Below, one piece after another: positions 51,677-61,479 of a stretch of DNA of 64,000 nucleotides. Source of the stretch: an uncultured Clostridia bacterium (GTDB taxonomy: Bacteria > Bacillota > Clostridia > Oscillospirales > Acutalibacteraceae); the NCBI GenBank assembly GCA_945863885.1, contig CAMAZY010000005.1:1-64000 (forward strand). The letters are read 5' to 3'. The notes under the pieces were generated by a model. That model saw nothing but the letters and a program-made list of their open reading frames with translations, searched no databases and was not told the DNA's origin. The first letter of the stretch is position 1; the number at the start of each line of letters is the position of its first letter. Position numbers and translations under genes: made by a program.

Positions 51677-54600
51677 TTATTTAATAAGAGCTTTCAGTTC
51701 ATCGATCGTCTTGTCGCACTCATATGTATTGAGCTTCTTGAGCTTGTTGCTGACCTTTCGTAATACCATATTGACAACACGGTTGTCGATGATATCGGTA
51801 TTCTTTCTCATGGCGTCGTTCTCATTATATGCGTCGTTTTTGAAGTTATCGATAAACAGTCTGAACTGTTTTTCAAGTCTTTCGGCAAGGAAAGGCTCTC
51901 GATCTACTTCCTGCTCATACTTGCAGATTTCATTTTCCATTACGGAAATGACGCTGTCGATCATGATGGAAAGCTCGTTGTCGTCCATCTTTGAGCGGGG
52001 AAGAGAATTGTAATAGCAAAGAGGAATTTCAAAAACACTGGTCGGGGCCGGATGTCCGTCGCCGATTCTGAAGGTTTCGATATCACGTACGAAAGCGCTT
52101 TCAACGTATCTGCGGTTGCTGTCGATATCGAAAGTACAACGTTCCTTCTGCATTCTGTAGATGCTTTCAACGGAAGCCCTGTCTCTGTAAAGCGCATCGA
52201 GAACCTCATAGAACTCATCACACTCGGTGTTATTCGATACGATCAGAGCCGTTCTGTCACCCTCGGTATCCTCAAGGGCAAAGATACGCTTCTTTGCGTC
52301 ATATCTTGATGACGGATGCGTAATGATCATTCCGTGAACGATACCGTAAATCAAAGCGGAATGGATCTTGACCATCTCTTTATAATGAGCGTCAAGAGAG
52401 ATTTCCGGCATTTCGGTAAGAGAATCCCAACGCTTATCGATGTGAAGCGAGATCGCTGCGCTCTTCGTTGAATCGGGGCCGATCTTCTTGACGTAATCGT
52501 GATAGGCCTTATAATATATACCGGCTTCCTCATTATACTGGCTGTCGTCCTTGCATTCTTCGGGGCTCTTGAAGCGGGAAAGCATATCCGGCGTAATGTT
52601 ATAAAGAGCATTGAAGAAATGCAACTCATATTTTGAAACCGTATTTGTTCCCGTAGCCTTAATGTTGAACGGCTGGACAAGGGACTTGATGTCGATGTTG
52701 CGAAGCTGGTCAAGCTTACTGTTATAGGCGCAGAGGTTGACCGTTCTCGGCTCATTGAAATTCGAGAATCCGATGCCCGGAGATGCAAGCTTGTAACCAA
52801 ATTTAAACTTATCTCTGAGGTAATCGGTTCTCTGCGAATCGGAAATTTCGGGTGCAAATACGATTTCGTTGTCATCTGCTCTTTCAATGGCTTTAAAGTA
52901 TTCTTTAAACTCCAGTTCCTGAGCAATTGCAGATACGATGTTGATGTTCAATATCTCATCATTTTCATCACGAACGGCATCTTTAAAATATCCGATCAGA
53001 ACATTGTCAAAAATATCAACTCTCGGCTTTGCCATTGTCGGGTCATACGAACTCACTCTGACGATTTCTGCATTTTCCTTGATCGAGTCAAAAATAACTT
53101 CGCACAAGTCTCCCGGAAGCATCAACTCATTGCCTGTGGTGGGACAAACCTGAACCAATCTGTCAAGACACTTGCGATCCGCACATACATAAGCAACACT
53201 GTTGCCTTCTCTGAACTTAAGCTTTTCAACAATTTCGTCCTGTGCCTTTGCAAGAAGAAGAACCTTGGTTTCAAGAGAAGCATACAGCTTTTCAAATTCT
53301 ATACAAAGCTGTTTGATATATTCTTTACCAACTTTATATGCGGCTTCTTTCATGCATAAGTCACGATACTTTTTAACCGCTTTTGCATAGCCGGGAAATA
53401 CCTCGTTTAATTTATCCCAGAGAGCCTTATAGCCGCCGCGCTTTTCAAAGAAAGATGGTTCATTATTTTCAAGCTTACAAACACTGTCAATATTGCATTC
53501 CTGTGTCTTTGACGTAAAGCCGCCGCGGACGTCGAAGAAATCAGGATCGTTTGCATTCGGAGAATATTTATCCAAAGATTTGGTTGCAGCATCAATACCG
53601 GATTTTGCCGATGTATAGCCTTTTTCAAATTCTTCTTTCAGCACATAAAGCATATAACGCATGGCGTTCGGATGCATCGCTCCGTCAAATCCCTGAAGCA
53701 GATGTTCAACATGGAACGGCAAGATCTGACCCGAGTTTTTCATAGACGGCGCATCATAAAGAATCGAACTTGCAGCCGATTTGGCTCTAAGTGCAGCTGA
53801 ATTCTTCACCAAGCTTTCATAATTTCTGATCAGCTTGAGATTTTCCTCCGCATGTCCCCTTAAATTATCATCGCCCTCATAATCTCTGTCGTCTCTTTCA
53901 AGCTCATCAACTTTGATTCTGAGCTCCGAATCGACCCTTGCAAAAGCCCGATTGATTTCCGCATTAAATGCCGAAAAATAGGTGTTGACTCTGGCTCTGA
54001 CTTCATCGGAAATTTCATCAATAGAGGTTGCAATTGCTCCTTTAATTTCGTTATCAAATCTTGCTTTACCGTCATTTACTTTATTGACGTATACATCACC
54101 ACGCTCCGGAGCAGGATCAAGAGTGGTGGCACGTTTCTTTTTAAACTCGGCATATTCCTTTTCATATGCCTTGTCATACTTGAGCCATTCTCCGACTGTA
54201 TCGCCCGTTCCGATACACGAAATTGCTCTTGAATAAGCGATATAGTCTACAATATCCTCATACGGATATTTCAGAACCGAAGCACCGATTCCGCCGAAAC
54301 GGTTACGACCGAGATTGTCCTCATTTGAAAACTCTTTGATAATGTTGTCTTCAATACCGAAAGCATCTGCCTGCATCGGTCCGATATTCTGCTCATAAAG
54401 GCTCTGGGCAGCAAAGTCCTTATACTGATCGAGCGTCTGCATGCTTTCCTGACTCTGATCAACACGGTCAAGAAGGAAGCAGAAGTCATACGGAAGCCCT
54501 TCCAGTCTGTCAACGCCCTGTGCAATATTCGGAACATCAATATGCAGATCTTTATATCTTTCAAGATCCTTGCGGACGCCGCAGAAGCCGCTGGCCTTGA

Positions 54601-55279
54601 TCATGAAAGCATTGATTTCCTTAATAGTGGCATAGCCGTTTCTGCGCTGGCTGTCCTTTTCAGTTTCCGAAGTAATAACCGTATCCATAACGCCGGGAAG
54701 GACAAGATAGCCTCTGATAATGGCTGCCTTTTCGCGGTAATGCTTGTGAAGATATTCACGGATAAGCATGCCGACGATCATTGCAATTCCGGAACCTGTA
54801 CCGCCGGTTGCCGACGAAACGATTACAACACGAAGAGCTTGTTTCAGCTCGCCGCCGTCCTTGAGAAAAAGTTCATCAATTGCCGTATAAAGCTTTTGAA
54901 TTGCTCCGGTCTTGATCGTGGCGTTCATAGCAAGTCTCGATATGGCACGAACCTGACCGGCACCCTCGGAAACCGACTTTGAATAAAGCGTTGTGTTGTT
55001 GGGGAACCACTTGAATCTTGCTTCTTCATCATTCTTAAGATAGTCAAGAACCCTCTGCGTTGACGAGGTCTGAATAGAAACAATCGTTGCATTTGAATTC
55101 TTAAGCTTTCTGATGTCGTTGGCATTGGTATCCATTGTAACAAAACGGATATTGTCTGCTTCCGTGCCTCGGCATCGTTCCGCTACCTTGACAACAATCG
55201 ATGAACCGACTCCCCCGACACCGACGAACAGAGTCTCCATTGTCTCGTTACACTGAATGTTTTCTTTTTTGACTGACAT
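51677..55279 (-). CDS. Tubulin/FtsZ-like GTPase family protein (Tubulin_2 type), 1200 residues
   Basis: The N-terminus has the tubulin/FtsZ nucleotide-binding pattern. FVGVGGVGSS (18-27) is the first Gly-rich loop, VTMDTNANDI the next element, and SATGGTGSGIAM holds the tubulin signature GGTGSG (159-164). The fold seems to extend to about residue 420. The remaining 780 residues are helical and not recognised. It is far larger than FtsZ (about 350-400) and has no FtsZ-type C-terminal peptide, so it is not the division protein. Such proteins occur beside vWA genes in other bacteria and were proposed to act in membrane remodelling. It lies 16 bases after the vWA gene. Confidence 0.88.
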   Translation of the reverse strand: MSVKKENIQCNETMETLFVGVGGVGSSIVVKVAERCRGTEADNIRFVTMDTNANDIRKLKNSNATIVSIQTSSTQRVLDYLKNDEEARFKWFPNNTTLYSKSVSEGAGQVRAISRLAMNATIKTGAIQKLYTAIDELFLKDGGELKQALRVVIVSSATGGTGSGIAMIVGMLIREYLHKHYREKAAIIRGYLVLPGVMDTVITSETEKDSQRRNGYATIKEINAFMIKASGFCGVRKDLERYKDLHIDVPNIAQGVDRLEGLPYDFCFLLDRVDQSQESMQTLDQYKDFAAQSLYEQNIGPMQADAFGIEDNIIKEFSNEDNLGRNRFGGIGASVLKYPYEDIVDYIAYSRAISCIGTGDTVGEWLKYDKAYEKEYAEFKKKRATTLDPAPERGDVYVNKVNDGKARFDNEIKGAIATSIDEISDEVRARVNTYFSAFNAEINRAFARVDSELRIKVDELERDDRDYEGDDNLRGHAEENLKLIRNYESLVKNSAALRAKSAASSILYDAPSMKNSGQILPFHVEHLLQGFDGAMHPNAMRYMLYVLKEEFEKGYTSAKSGIDAATKSLDKYSPNANDPDFFDVRGGFTSKTQECNIDSVCKLENNEPSFFEKRGGYKALWDKLNEVFPGYAKAVKKYRDLCMKEAAYKVGKEYIKQLCIEFEKLYASLETKVLLLAKAQDEIVEKLKFREGNSVAYVCADRKCLDRLVQVCPTTGNELMLPGDLCEVIFDSIKENAEIVRVSSYDPTMAKPRVDIFDNVLIGYFKDAVRDENDEILNINIVSAIAQELEFKEYFKAIERADDNEIVFAPEISDSQRTDYLRDKFKFGYKLASPGIGFSNFNEPRTVNLCAYNSKLDQLRNIDIKSLVQPFNIKATGTNTVSKYELHFFNALYNITPDMLSRFKSPEECKDDSQYNEEAGIYYKAYHDYVKKIGPDSTKSAAISLHIDKRWDSLTEMPEISLDAHYKEMVKIHSALIYGIVHGMIITHPSSRYDAKKRIFALEDTEGDRTALIVSNNTECDEFYEVLDALYRDRASVESIYRMQKERCTFDIDSNRRYVESAFVRDIETFRIGDGHPAPTSVFEIPLCYYNSLPRSKMDDNELSIMIDSVISVMENEICKYEQEVDREPFLAERLEKQFRLFIDNFKNDAYNENDAMRKNTDIIDNRVVNMVLRKVSNKLKKLNTYECDKTIDELKALIK

Positions 55280-55295
55280 AATTTACCCTCCAAAA

Positions 55296-57635
55296 TTATT
55301 TTTTCGTTCTGCAATTACAGATAAGGTTAGATACATTTGCTCCGTTAGGAGAATTATAAATTTCAAACGACGGACCAACCGAAAGTACCTTTTCAATCGG
55401 CGGAGACGGTCTACCTTGCTCAGCAGACTCAACGAATGATTCTTTCATCCACTGTCCGTTATACTTGACATAAGTCGTTGCACCTATATTGATCTCGTCA
55501 GCGGATGATGAAATGCCGATAACCGCTGTCCTACGTTTGTTGGCTTTCGTAAATCTGTTATCAACAGGTTTCAGCTTAAAGGTAACGCTGATCTGCTGTT
55601 TGAAAGGAATCGCTGAAGGTCCTTCAAGTACTAATACTCTTTGCTTTCGATTATACTTGACACTGACAAAATTTATATCCAGATCGCCTGCGCTGATCGA
55701 CCAGAAACTTGCCGAATCTTTAATTATTTTGTTCGGCATTACTTTTTGCCTCATAAAAGCAAGCCATACGATCAGGATAACCGCAATAGCGATGATCCAG
55801 ACGAGCCATCTCCAGAAGCGGCTGTATGTGTTGATCTCAAACGAGACGTCTTTTTTGTTAGCGGTATGCTCGTCGCCGATTTCGTCGATGTACGTCGTCC
55901 CCTCGAAGCTGAGAGAATAATTGCCGACTGCCGGCTCAACAAAGTTGCCTTTATCGTCGCAGCCGATATAAATTCTGTATTTCGATTCGGTGTCCGCCGT
56001 TTCCACACGGTAGGTAAGATTTCCCGAAGGCGTCACGTTAAGCTTCACGTTCGCCATCTGTTCTTTCGTTGCCGGCTGTCCGCCGATCAGGACCGTCACT
56101 TCAACGGGTTTCCATTTTTCGTGGTCCTTGACCCGGTACCAGCTTTGTTCCTGAAGAACCTTGGGTTCAAGCGAAATCGACAGCTTACTGTCGCTGAATT
56201 TAATGGAAAGCGGAAAAGCGTTCGGATTGTCCTTTGTGGAAACCGAGTAGTTTTTCAGGAAGGTTCCCTCAATATAAACCTCCGTCTTGCTGTCCGGCTC
56301 AAACGTGATCTCTGCTCCGTTATCGTACGGCGTGGGGGCACTGTCCGTGGACTTTTTGACGTAAGTCTTCAGATCAACTCCGCCCAGAAGCTTGTTGCCC
56401 GAAACGTCTTCGTTGGTTTTTGCGTCAACGAGCGTGCTTGTCAGCTTATAAGTACCCGCGGCGATATTTCCGGACGACGGGTCGACGATTTCTTTTGTAT
56501 TCATGTCCATGAGCTCAACCTTGATGTCAACGTCCGGCTCATAAAAGATCTGAACATTGTTGTCGCCCGAAAAATCGAGGGTGTATTCACCCTTGGGACA
56601 TTCGGAAAACGTCACGACCTGACCGGCCAGGGTTGTGTCGACCGGCGGAGCATTCAGACCTTGATTGGTGATTCTTTCTTGTATTTTGCTTCCCAGTCCG
56701 GTAAAATTACATGAGATGTCGCTGTATTTTCTCTGTCCGCTGTCAACAATCTTACTGATCATCTTCCCGGAGCTGTCGGTCAGCGAATTGATCACGGCGT
56801 CGTTTCCCTGAACAAAAACGATCAGCTTTTTCATCGAAAGATCAAGCTTCAGCGTCTTTCCGTTCAGACATTCATCGGTAGACAGACGCTCTCGTTGAAA
56901 AATCTTGTTGCAGATACCCACAAGATCGTCCTTCAGACTGGTATCTGTCGATTTTACAGCATAGAATCCGTTCGCTTCGTTTGTCTTAAGCTCTGCCGCA
57001 TCATCGAAGCCTAAGTATTGAACCTTGATCTGATTGTTGACCGCAAGGCTCAGCAGCTCCTTTTCAAGGTTAAAGCCACCTTTGAACTCATCAACATTTG
57101 TATCACTTCTTAAATTCCGGTCGAATTCACCGTCAGTCAGAACGATAAGCCATTTTTCGTCTGCCTTTGAGGTTTTCAGATGAGCAGCGGCACTCGTAAC
57201 GGATTCATAGGGCGTGCCGTACGGGTTGGTCGTATACATTCTGGAAATGCTGTCGATCTTTTGCGAGATGCTGTCCGTTCCGCCCTTTCCGCCGGAAATG
57301 GTCAGCGGAGCATAACTGCCCGCATACGGATCGGTCGGTGCGCTTCCGTCGTAAACCGACTCCCACATCGGGAAGATCGTCAGCTTGTCCCCGTTTTCGT
57401 AGTTGAGCATGGACGCAAAAATTTCCATTGCGTATTTTGCTCTGCACCACGCCTCGGTGTCGTACATCGAACCCGAGTTGTCGAGAACAACAGCGATCTC
57501 ATATCTGGTTTCTTTTTTTTGGACCTTTGCTTTTGAAGCCGCATTCGCCGTCATCGGAAGCATCATTCCGACAAACATGAAAGCCGTCAGCAGAACGGTC
57601 AGGATTCTGCTGAAAAGTACCGAATGCTTTTTCAT
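55296..57635 (-). CDS. vWA-domain membrane protein, first gene of the tubulin-like operon
   Basis: 779 residues, start ATG 57635 behind GAGGAGG. A signal peptide (1 to about 32, ending ANA) is followed by a vWA domain (about 45-240) with a complete metal site: DNSGSM, the Thr in GGKGGTDS and the Asp in VLTDGEFD. Beta-rich Ig-like regions (about 250-600), one membrane segment (about 605-628) and a cytoplasmic tail of 150 residues with a beta-rich fold follow. The tail is well placed to meet the tubulin-like protein. A link from an outside ligand or matrix to an internal filament is inferred. Confidence 0.87.
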   Translation of the reverse strand: MKKHSVLFSRILTVLLTAFMFVGMMLPMTANAASKAKVQKKETRYEIAVVLDNSGSMYDTEAWCRAKYAMEIFASMLNYENGDKLTIFPMWESVYDGSAPTDPYAGSYAPLTISGGKGGTDSISQKIDSISRMYTTNPYGTPYESVTSAAAHLKTSKADEKWLIVLTDGEFDRNLRSDTNVDEFKGGFNLEKELLSLAVNNQIKVQYLGFDDAAELKTNEANGFYAVKSTDTSLKDDLVGICNKIFQRERLSTDECLNGKTLKLDLSMKKLIVFVQGNDAVINSLTDSSGKMISKIVDSGQRKYSDISCNFTGLGSKIQERITNQGLNAPPVDTTLAGQVVTFSECPKGEYTLDFSGDNNVQIFYEPDVDIKVELMDMNTKEIVDPSSGNIAAGTYKLTSTLVDAKTNEDVSGNKLLGGVDLKTYVKKSTDSAPTPYDNGAEITFEPDSKTEVYIEGTFLKNYSVSTKDNPNAFPLSIKFSDSKLSISLEPKVLQEQSWYRVKDHEKWKPVEVTVLIGGQPATKEQMANVKLNVTPSGNLTYRVETADTESKYRIYIGCDDKGNFVEPAVGNYSLSFEGTTYIDEIGDEHTANKKDVSFEINTYSRFWRWLVWIIAIAVILIVWLAFMRQKVMPNKIIKDSASFWSISAGDLDINFVSVKYNRKQRVLVLEGPSAIPFKQQISVTFKLKPVDNRFTKANKRRTAVIGISSSADEINIGATTYVKYNGQWMKESFVESAEQGRPSPPIEKVLSVGPSFEIYNSPNGANVSNLICNCRTKK

Positions 57636-57692
57636 TTTATCCCTCCTCTGAAATGATAAAGCCGTATTTTTGAAGGCTTTCGTTTATTTAAG

Positions 57693-57718
57693 GTACGGCG
57701 TGAGTCCTCAGACCGTAC
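57693..57718. promoter_or_regulatory. Nested dyad in the leader of the tubulin-vWA operon
   Basis: GTACGG-CG-TGAG-TC-CTCA-GA-CCGTAC is a two-part perfect inverted repeat (6 and 4 pairs). It lies 57 bases before the start codon at 57635. It could be an operator or an RNA hairpin; there is no T-run for termination. Confidence 0.45.
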
Positions 57719-57736
57719 TCTTAAAGACAGATTTTT

Positions 57737-57914
57737 AAGGAACCTCTGAACAAATCACAGCATACGCTTTGATGTACATCTTACTTGCATATTTTCCGCC
57801 AGAAGAGCACAACAACCACTTGAAATCCGACAGGATTCCTGCGCGGCTTTTGCTCTTTTCTGACGAAAAATCTGACGGCGTAATCTGTACATCAGATTGA
57901 ATCAGAGCTTCCTT
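57737..57914. mobile_element. MITE-like inverted-repeat element, family B copy 3
   Basis: 178 bp in opposite orientation to copies 1 and 2, with AAGGAACCTCTGA at one end and TCAGAGCTTCCTT at the other. It lies between the consensus promoter at 58011-57983 and the first gene of the operon, so it must be transcribed as part of the leader and can fold into a long hairpin. Confidence 0.8.
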
Positions 57915-57982
57915 AACGAACCGGAGCGTTCCGATTCGACACCGATTCACAATTTGTTACAATTTACCACTAATAATGATAA

Positions 57983-58011
57983 ATTATACTATCATTTGTA
58001 AATTTTGTCAA
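57983..58011 (-). promoter_or_regulatory. Perfect sigma-A promoter of the tubulin-vWA operon
   Basis: TTGACA (58011 to 58006), 17-base spacer, TATAAT (57988 to 57983) on the minus strand. No other promoter as good lies between here and the vWA start, which gives a leader of about 340 bases that holds the MITE and the nested dyad. Region 58012-58228 beyond it shows no gene. Confidence 0.75.
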
Positions 58012-58228
58012 TCGAAAAATCGGAAAAGACTCCATAATAAATCGCAATGTTCAAATCCGCAAGCAGTCCGCCTGAAGCGGTCGGATCTGATCGATTACAA
58101 ACGATATTATAGCGGATTATACAAGTGCTTTGGTCGCATCAAAAGCGACAAAACAGACAGCCTTTTTTCACGGAAACGCACAATAATTTCTATACATTAT
58201 AAATAGGGGCTTCTGACGCCGAATACAC

Positions 58229-58257
58229 TTGCTTTAATCGGAGCCAAGATGTATAAT
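58229..58257 (+). promoter_or_regulatory. Promoter of mnmE
   Basis: TTGCTT (58229-58234), 17-base spacer, TATAAT (58252-58257). The gene starts 34 bases later behind GGGAGGG. Confidence 0.7.
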
Positions 58258-58291
58258 AAGGCGAGAACAGGAAAAAAGGGAGGGTGCTTTT

Positions 58292-59656
58292 ATGCCCGAT
58301 ACAATCGCCGCCATTTCAACGCCACAGAACACAGGCGGAATCGGCATCATCAGAATCAGCGGAGAAAACGCAATCGAAATCGCCGGAAAGGTATTCAAGG
58401 CTGCCGACAAACGCAATCTCGATAGCATGAAAGGCTATACGGCGGCGTACGGTCGCGCCTGCTATAACGGCGAGGTGATTGATGAATGTATTGCGCTCGT
58501 TTTCCGTGCGCCGAAAAGCTACACGGGCGAAAACACGGTCGAGCTTTCCTGCCACGGCGGACTGTTTGTTTTGAAAAAGGTTCTGCGTGCGGTATTCGAA
58601 GCCGGAGCCAGACCCGCCGAAGCCGGTGAATTTACAAAGCGAGCCTTTTTAAACGGAAAAATCGACCTTACCGAAGCGGAAGCGGTCATGAATCTGATCA
58701 ATGCGCAAGGCGAACAGGGAGCCAAAGCTGCCCTGACCGCCCTTGACGGTGCTTTGAGCCGGAAAATGAGCGAACTGAACGAAATGCTGCTGTCCGTAGC
58801 GGCGCACATGAGCGCATGGGTCGATTACCCGGACGAGGATATCGAAGAACTCGACGAAGAAGCACTTCTTCATACGCTTAAAAATGTAAAAAATCAGCTT
58901 TCGGGGCTTTTGTCCCGATTCGATTCGGGAAGTGCCGTCACCAAAGGCGTTGAAACCGCCATCATCGGAAAACCCAACGTCGGAAAATCCGCCCTCATGA
59001 ATCTGCTTTCGGGTTTCGGACGTTCGATCGTCACCGACGTTGCGGGAACAACAAGAGACGTTGTTGAACAGACCGTCAGTCTCGGCGATCTGCTTTTACA
59101 TCTTGCGGATACGGCAGGCATTCACAGCACCGAAGATGTTGTGGAATCCATCGGTATCGAACGAGCAAAGAAAAAAACCGACCGGGCCGGCCTTATTTTT
59201 GCGGTTTTCGACGCTTCACGACCGCTTGACGAAGCGGACGAAAAAATCATGGCGCTTTGCCAAGGAAAAAGAGCCGTCGCCGTTCTCAATAAAAGCGACC
59301 TCGCTCCGAAAGCCGACACCGAAAAGATAAAAGACTCATTCGCATACACGGTCAGCCTTTGTGCGCTTGACGGCAGCGGACTTGCTGAGCTTGAAAAAGC
59401 CTGTGCGCTTCTGCTTTGCACAAACGAGCTTGACACCTCTCAGGCGATGCTTTCGACCGAACGACAACGGAAGAATGCGCTTGATTCGCTTGCGGCGGTT
59501 GATGAAGCAATAAACGGTCTGAAAGCCGGCATCACGCTTGACGCCGTAAACGTATCGATTGATGCGGCAATCTCCTCTCTGATGGAGCTGACCGGGCAAA
59601 AAACAACCGACGCCGTTGTGGACGAAGTTTTCTCGCAGTTCTGCGTCGGAAAATAA
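58292..59656 (+). CDS. mnmE: tRNA uridine-5-carboxymethylaminomethyl GTPase MnmE
   Basis: 454 residues, the usual length. With MnmG it modifies U34 of certain tRNAs. Seen: N-terminal folate-binding domain (DTIAAISTPQNTGGIGIIRISG), the G domain (about 215-375) with G1 GKPNVGKS, G2 DVAGTTRD, G3 DTAG and G4 NKSD, and the catalytic C-terminal Cys in FCVGK. No mnmG is adjacent, although the two are often neighbours near the chromosome origin. Confidence 0.96.
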   Translation: MPDTIAAISTPQNTGGIGIIRISGENAIEIAGKVFKAADKRNLDSMKGYTAAYGRACYNGEVIDECIALVFRAPKSYTGENTVELSCHGGLFVLKKVLRAVFEAGARPAEAGEFTKRAFLNGKIDLTEAEAVMNLINAQGEQGAKAALTALDGALSRKMSELNEMLLSVAAHMSAWVDYPDEDIEELDEEALLHTLKNVKNQLSGLLSRFDSGSAVTKGVETAIIGKPNVGKSALMNLLSGFGRSIVTDVAGTTRDVVEQTVSLGDLLLHLADTAGIHSTEDVVESIGIERAKKKTDRAGLIFAVFDASRPLDEADEKIMALCQGKRAVAVLNKSDLAPKADTEKIKDSFAYTVSLCALDGSGLAELEKACALLLCTNELDTSQAMLSTERQRKNALDSLAAVDEAINGLKAGITLDAVNVSIDAAISSLMELTGQKTTDAVVDEVFSQFCVGK

Positions 59657-59709
59657 GCGGCTTTTATCCTCTCTTTCAATAAAAGTGCAGAAAAATTGCC
59701 GTTACCCTA

Positions 59710-59738
59710 TTGCTATTTATTAAGAAATTTGAGATAAT
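59710..59738 (+). promoter_or_regulatory. Promoter of gltX-glnS
   Basis: TTGCTA (59710-59715), 17-base spacer, GATAAT (59733-59738). It should drive gltX, glnS and the small membrane protein gene as one unit. Confidence 0.55.
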
Positions 59739-59795
59739 ATATAGGATTATTAAGCAGAACTTGTATTGGAATCAATACATATTGGAGGACTACCA

Positions 59796-61460
59796 TTGAA
59801 CGACTTTGAAAAATTAGCGGAACTTTTATTTCCGGATGTCAATAAAACGGTGGAACAGCTTGAAGCAGAGTTTCCGCCCCGTGCGCTGAAAGAGGGCGCA
59901 AGAGTGACCCGTTTTGCGCCGAGCCCGACCGGCTTTCTTCATATCGGCGGACTTTTTGCGGCGCTCATCTCAAAGCTGAACGCACAGACGACGGACGGCG
60001 TATTTATTTTAAGAATCGAGGACACCGACAAAAAGCGTGAAATCGAGGACGGCGTTTCCGAAATCATCAAGGGACTGAACGCTTTCGGCGTGACGGTTGA
60101 TGAGGGCGTTATCGGCTTTAACGAAGAAAAGGGCGACTACGGTCCGTATCAGCAAAGTCACCGTGCTGAGATATATCATGTTGTCGCAAAGAAGCTTGTC
60201 TCGGAGGGACTTGCCTACCCGTGCTTCTGCACGGAGGACGAGCTTTCGGCTCTTCGGGAAAAGCAGGAGACCGAGGGCACGGCTATCAAAGGCTACTTCG
60301 GAAAATGGGCGAAGTGCCGCTGTCTTACCTTTGACGAACAAAAAGCGCTTGTCGAAAGCGGAAAGCCGTATACCTTAAGGCTTCGCTCCCCGGGTAAAGA
60401 GGACGGCAAAATCAAATTTGACGACCTGATAAAGGGCAAGATTGAAATTGCCGAAAATATTCAGGACGTGGTTCTTCTTAAGACCGACGGCATTCCGACC
60501 TATCATTTCGCCCATGCGGTGGACGACCACTTCATGAGAACGACTCATGTGATAAGAGGCGACGAATGGATTTCCTCCGTTCCGCTTCATATTCAGCTTT
60601 TCAAGACCTGCGGCTTCCGTGTGCCGAAGTACGCCCACATTTCGCCGATTATGAAAGAGGAAAACGGCGGCAAACGTAAGCTGAGTAAGCGAAAAGACCC
60701 CGAAGCGGCGGTCACCTATTATGCCGAGCAGGGCTACCCGAAGGAAAGCGTTATCGAATATCTTCTGACGCTTGCCAACTCGAACTTTGAGGACTGGCGA
60801 AGAGCCAACCCGAAAGCGCCGCAAAGTGAATTCCCGTTTAATCTCAAGAAGATGAGCGTCAGCGGTGCGCTGTTTGATCTGACGAAGCTTAACGACGTCA
60901 GCAAGAACGTGATAAGCGTTATGACCGCCGAGCAGGTGCTGTCCTATGCGCTTTCATGGGCAAAGGACTATGACAGCGAGCTTTATGAACTTTTAAGTCG
61001 GGATCCCGACTATGCAAAAGCGATTTTCTCGGTTGACCGTGACACGCCGAAGCCGAGAAAGGATATCGCAAAATTCAGCGAGATCCGCTCGTATATCGAG
61101 TATTATTTTGATGAGCTTTACCAAAACGACTTTTCGCAAATGCCCGAAAATATCACCGCCGATATGGCAAAAGAGATTCTTTCGGCTTATATCGAAAGCT
61201 ATAGCCCCGACGACAGCAAGGACGAATGGTTCAACCGGATCAAGAGCCTTTGCGAACCCTTAGGCTACACGCCGAACGTCAAGGAATATAAGAAAAATCC
61301 CGAGCTGTATAAAGGTCACGTCGGCGACGTTTCAACGGTAATCCGTATCGCCGTCACAGGCAGACGCAACACGCCCGACCTTTATTCCATCATGCAGATT
61401 TTAGGCGAAGATAAAGTCAGAGCCAGAATGAAAACCGCTCTTGCATTTTACAAAGCGTAA
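59796..61460 (+). CDS. gltX: Glutamyl-tRNA synthetase
   Basis: 554 residues if started at the TTG at 59796 ([12 protein letters not shown]), 8 bases after GGAGG; the in-frame TTG at 59766 lies before that site. Class I synthetase with the HIGH-type [12 protein letters not shown] (near residue 43), a zinc site CFC...CRC (about 140-175) and the KMSKS-type KRKLSKRKD (near 300). It is longer than the usual 480-500 residues because of an N-terminal extension and insertions, as in a clostridial subgroup. It charges tRNA-Glu; GlnRS follows 19 bases later. Confidence 0.92.
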   Translation: MNDFEKLAELLFPDVNKTVEQLEAEFPPRALKEGARVTRFAPSPTGFLHIGGLFAALISKLNAQTTDGVFILRIEDTDKKREIEDGVSEIIKGLNAFGVTVDEGVIGFNEEKGDYGPYQQSHRAEIYHVVAKKLVSEGLAYPCFCTEDELSALREKQETEGTAIKGYFGKWAKCRCLTFDEQKALVESGKPYTLRLRSPGKEDGKIKFDDLIKGKIEIAENIQDVVLLKTDGIPTYHFAHAVDDHFMRTTHVIRGDEWISSVPLHIQLFKTCGFRVPKYAHISPIMKEENGGKRKLSKRKDPEAAVTYYAEQGYPKESVIEYLLTLANSNFEDWRRANPKAPQSEFPFNLKKMSVSGALFDLTKLNDVSKNVISVMTAEQVLSYALSWAKDYDSELYELLSRDPDYAKAIFSVDRDTPKPRKDIAKFSEIRSYIEYYFDELYQNDFSQMPENITADMAKEILSAYIESYSPDDSKDEWFNRIKSLCEPLGYTPNVKEYKKNPELYKGHVGDVSTVIRIAVTGRRNTPDLYSIMQILGEDKVRARMKTALAFYKA

Positions 61461-61479
61461 ACCGGAAAGGAACAAACCA

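Noticed and set aside
51677-55279. Tubulin-like gene as the cell-division FtsZ or a phage/plasmid TubZ
   Set aside because: Three times too long, no FtsZ C-terminal peptide, no ftsA or tubR neighbour, and it sits in an operon of membrane proteins.
37302-57635. Whole region as an anti-phage defence island
   Set aside because: Only the TIR protein hints at defence; there are no nucleases, restriction genes or known defence modules beside it, so the evidence is too thin.
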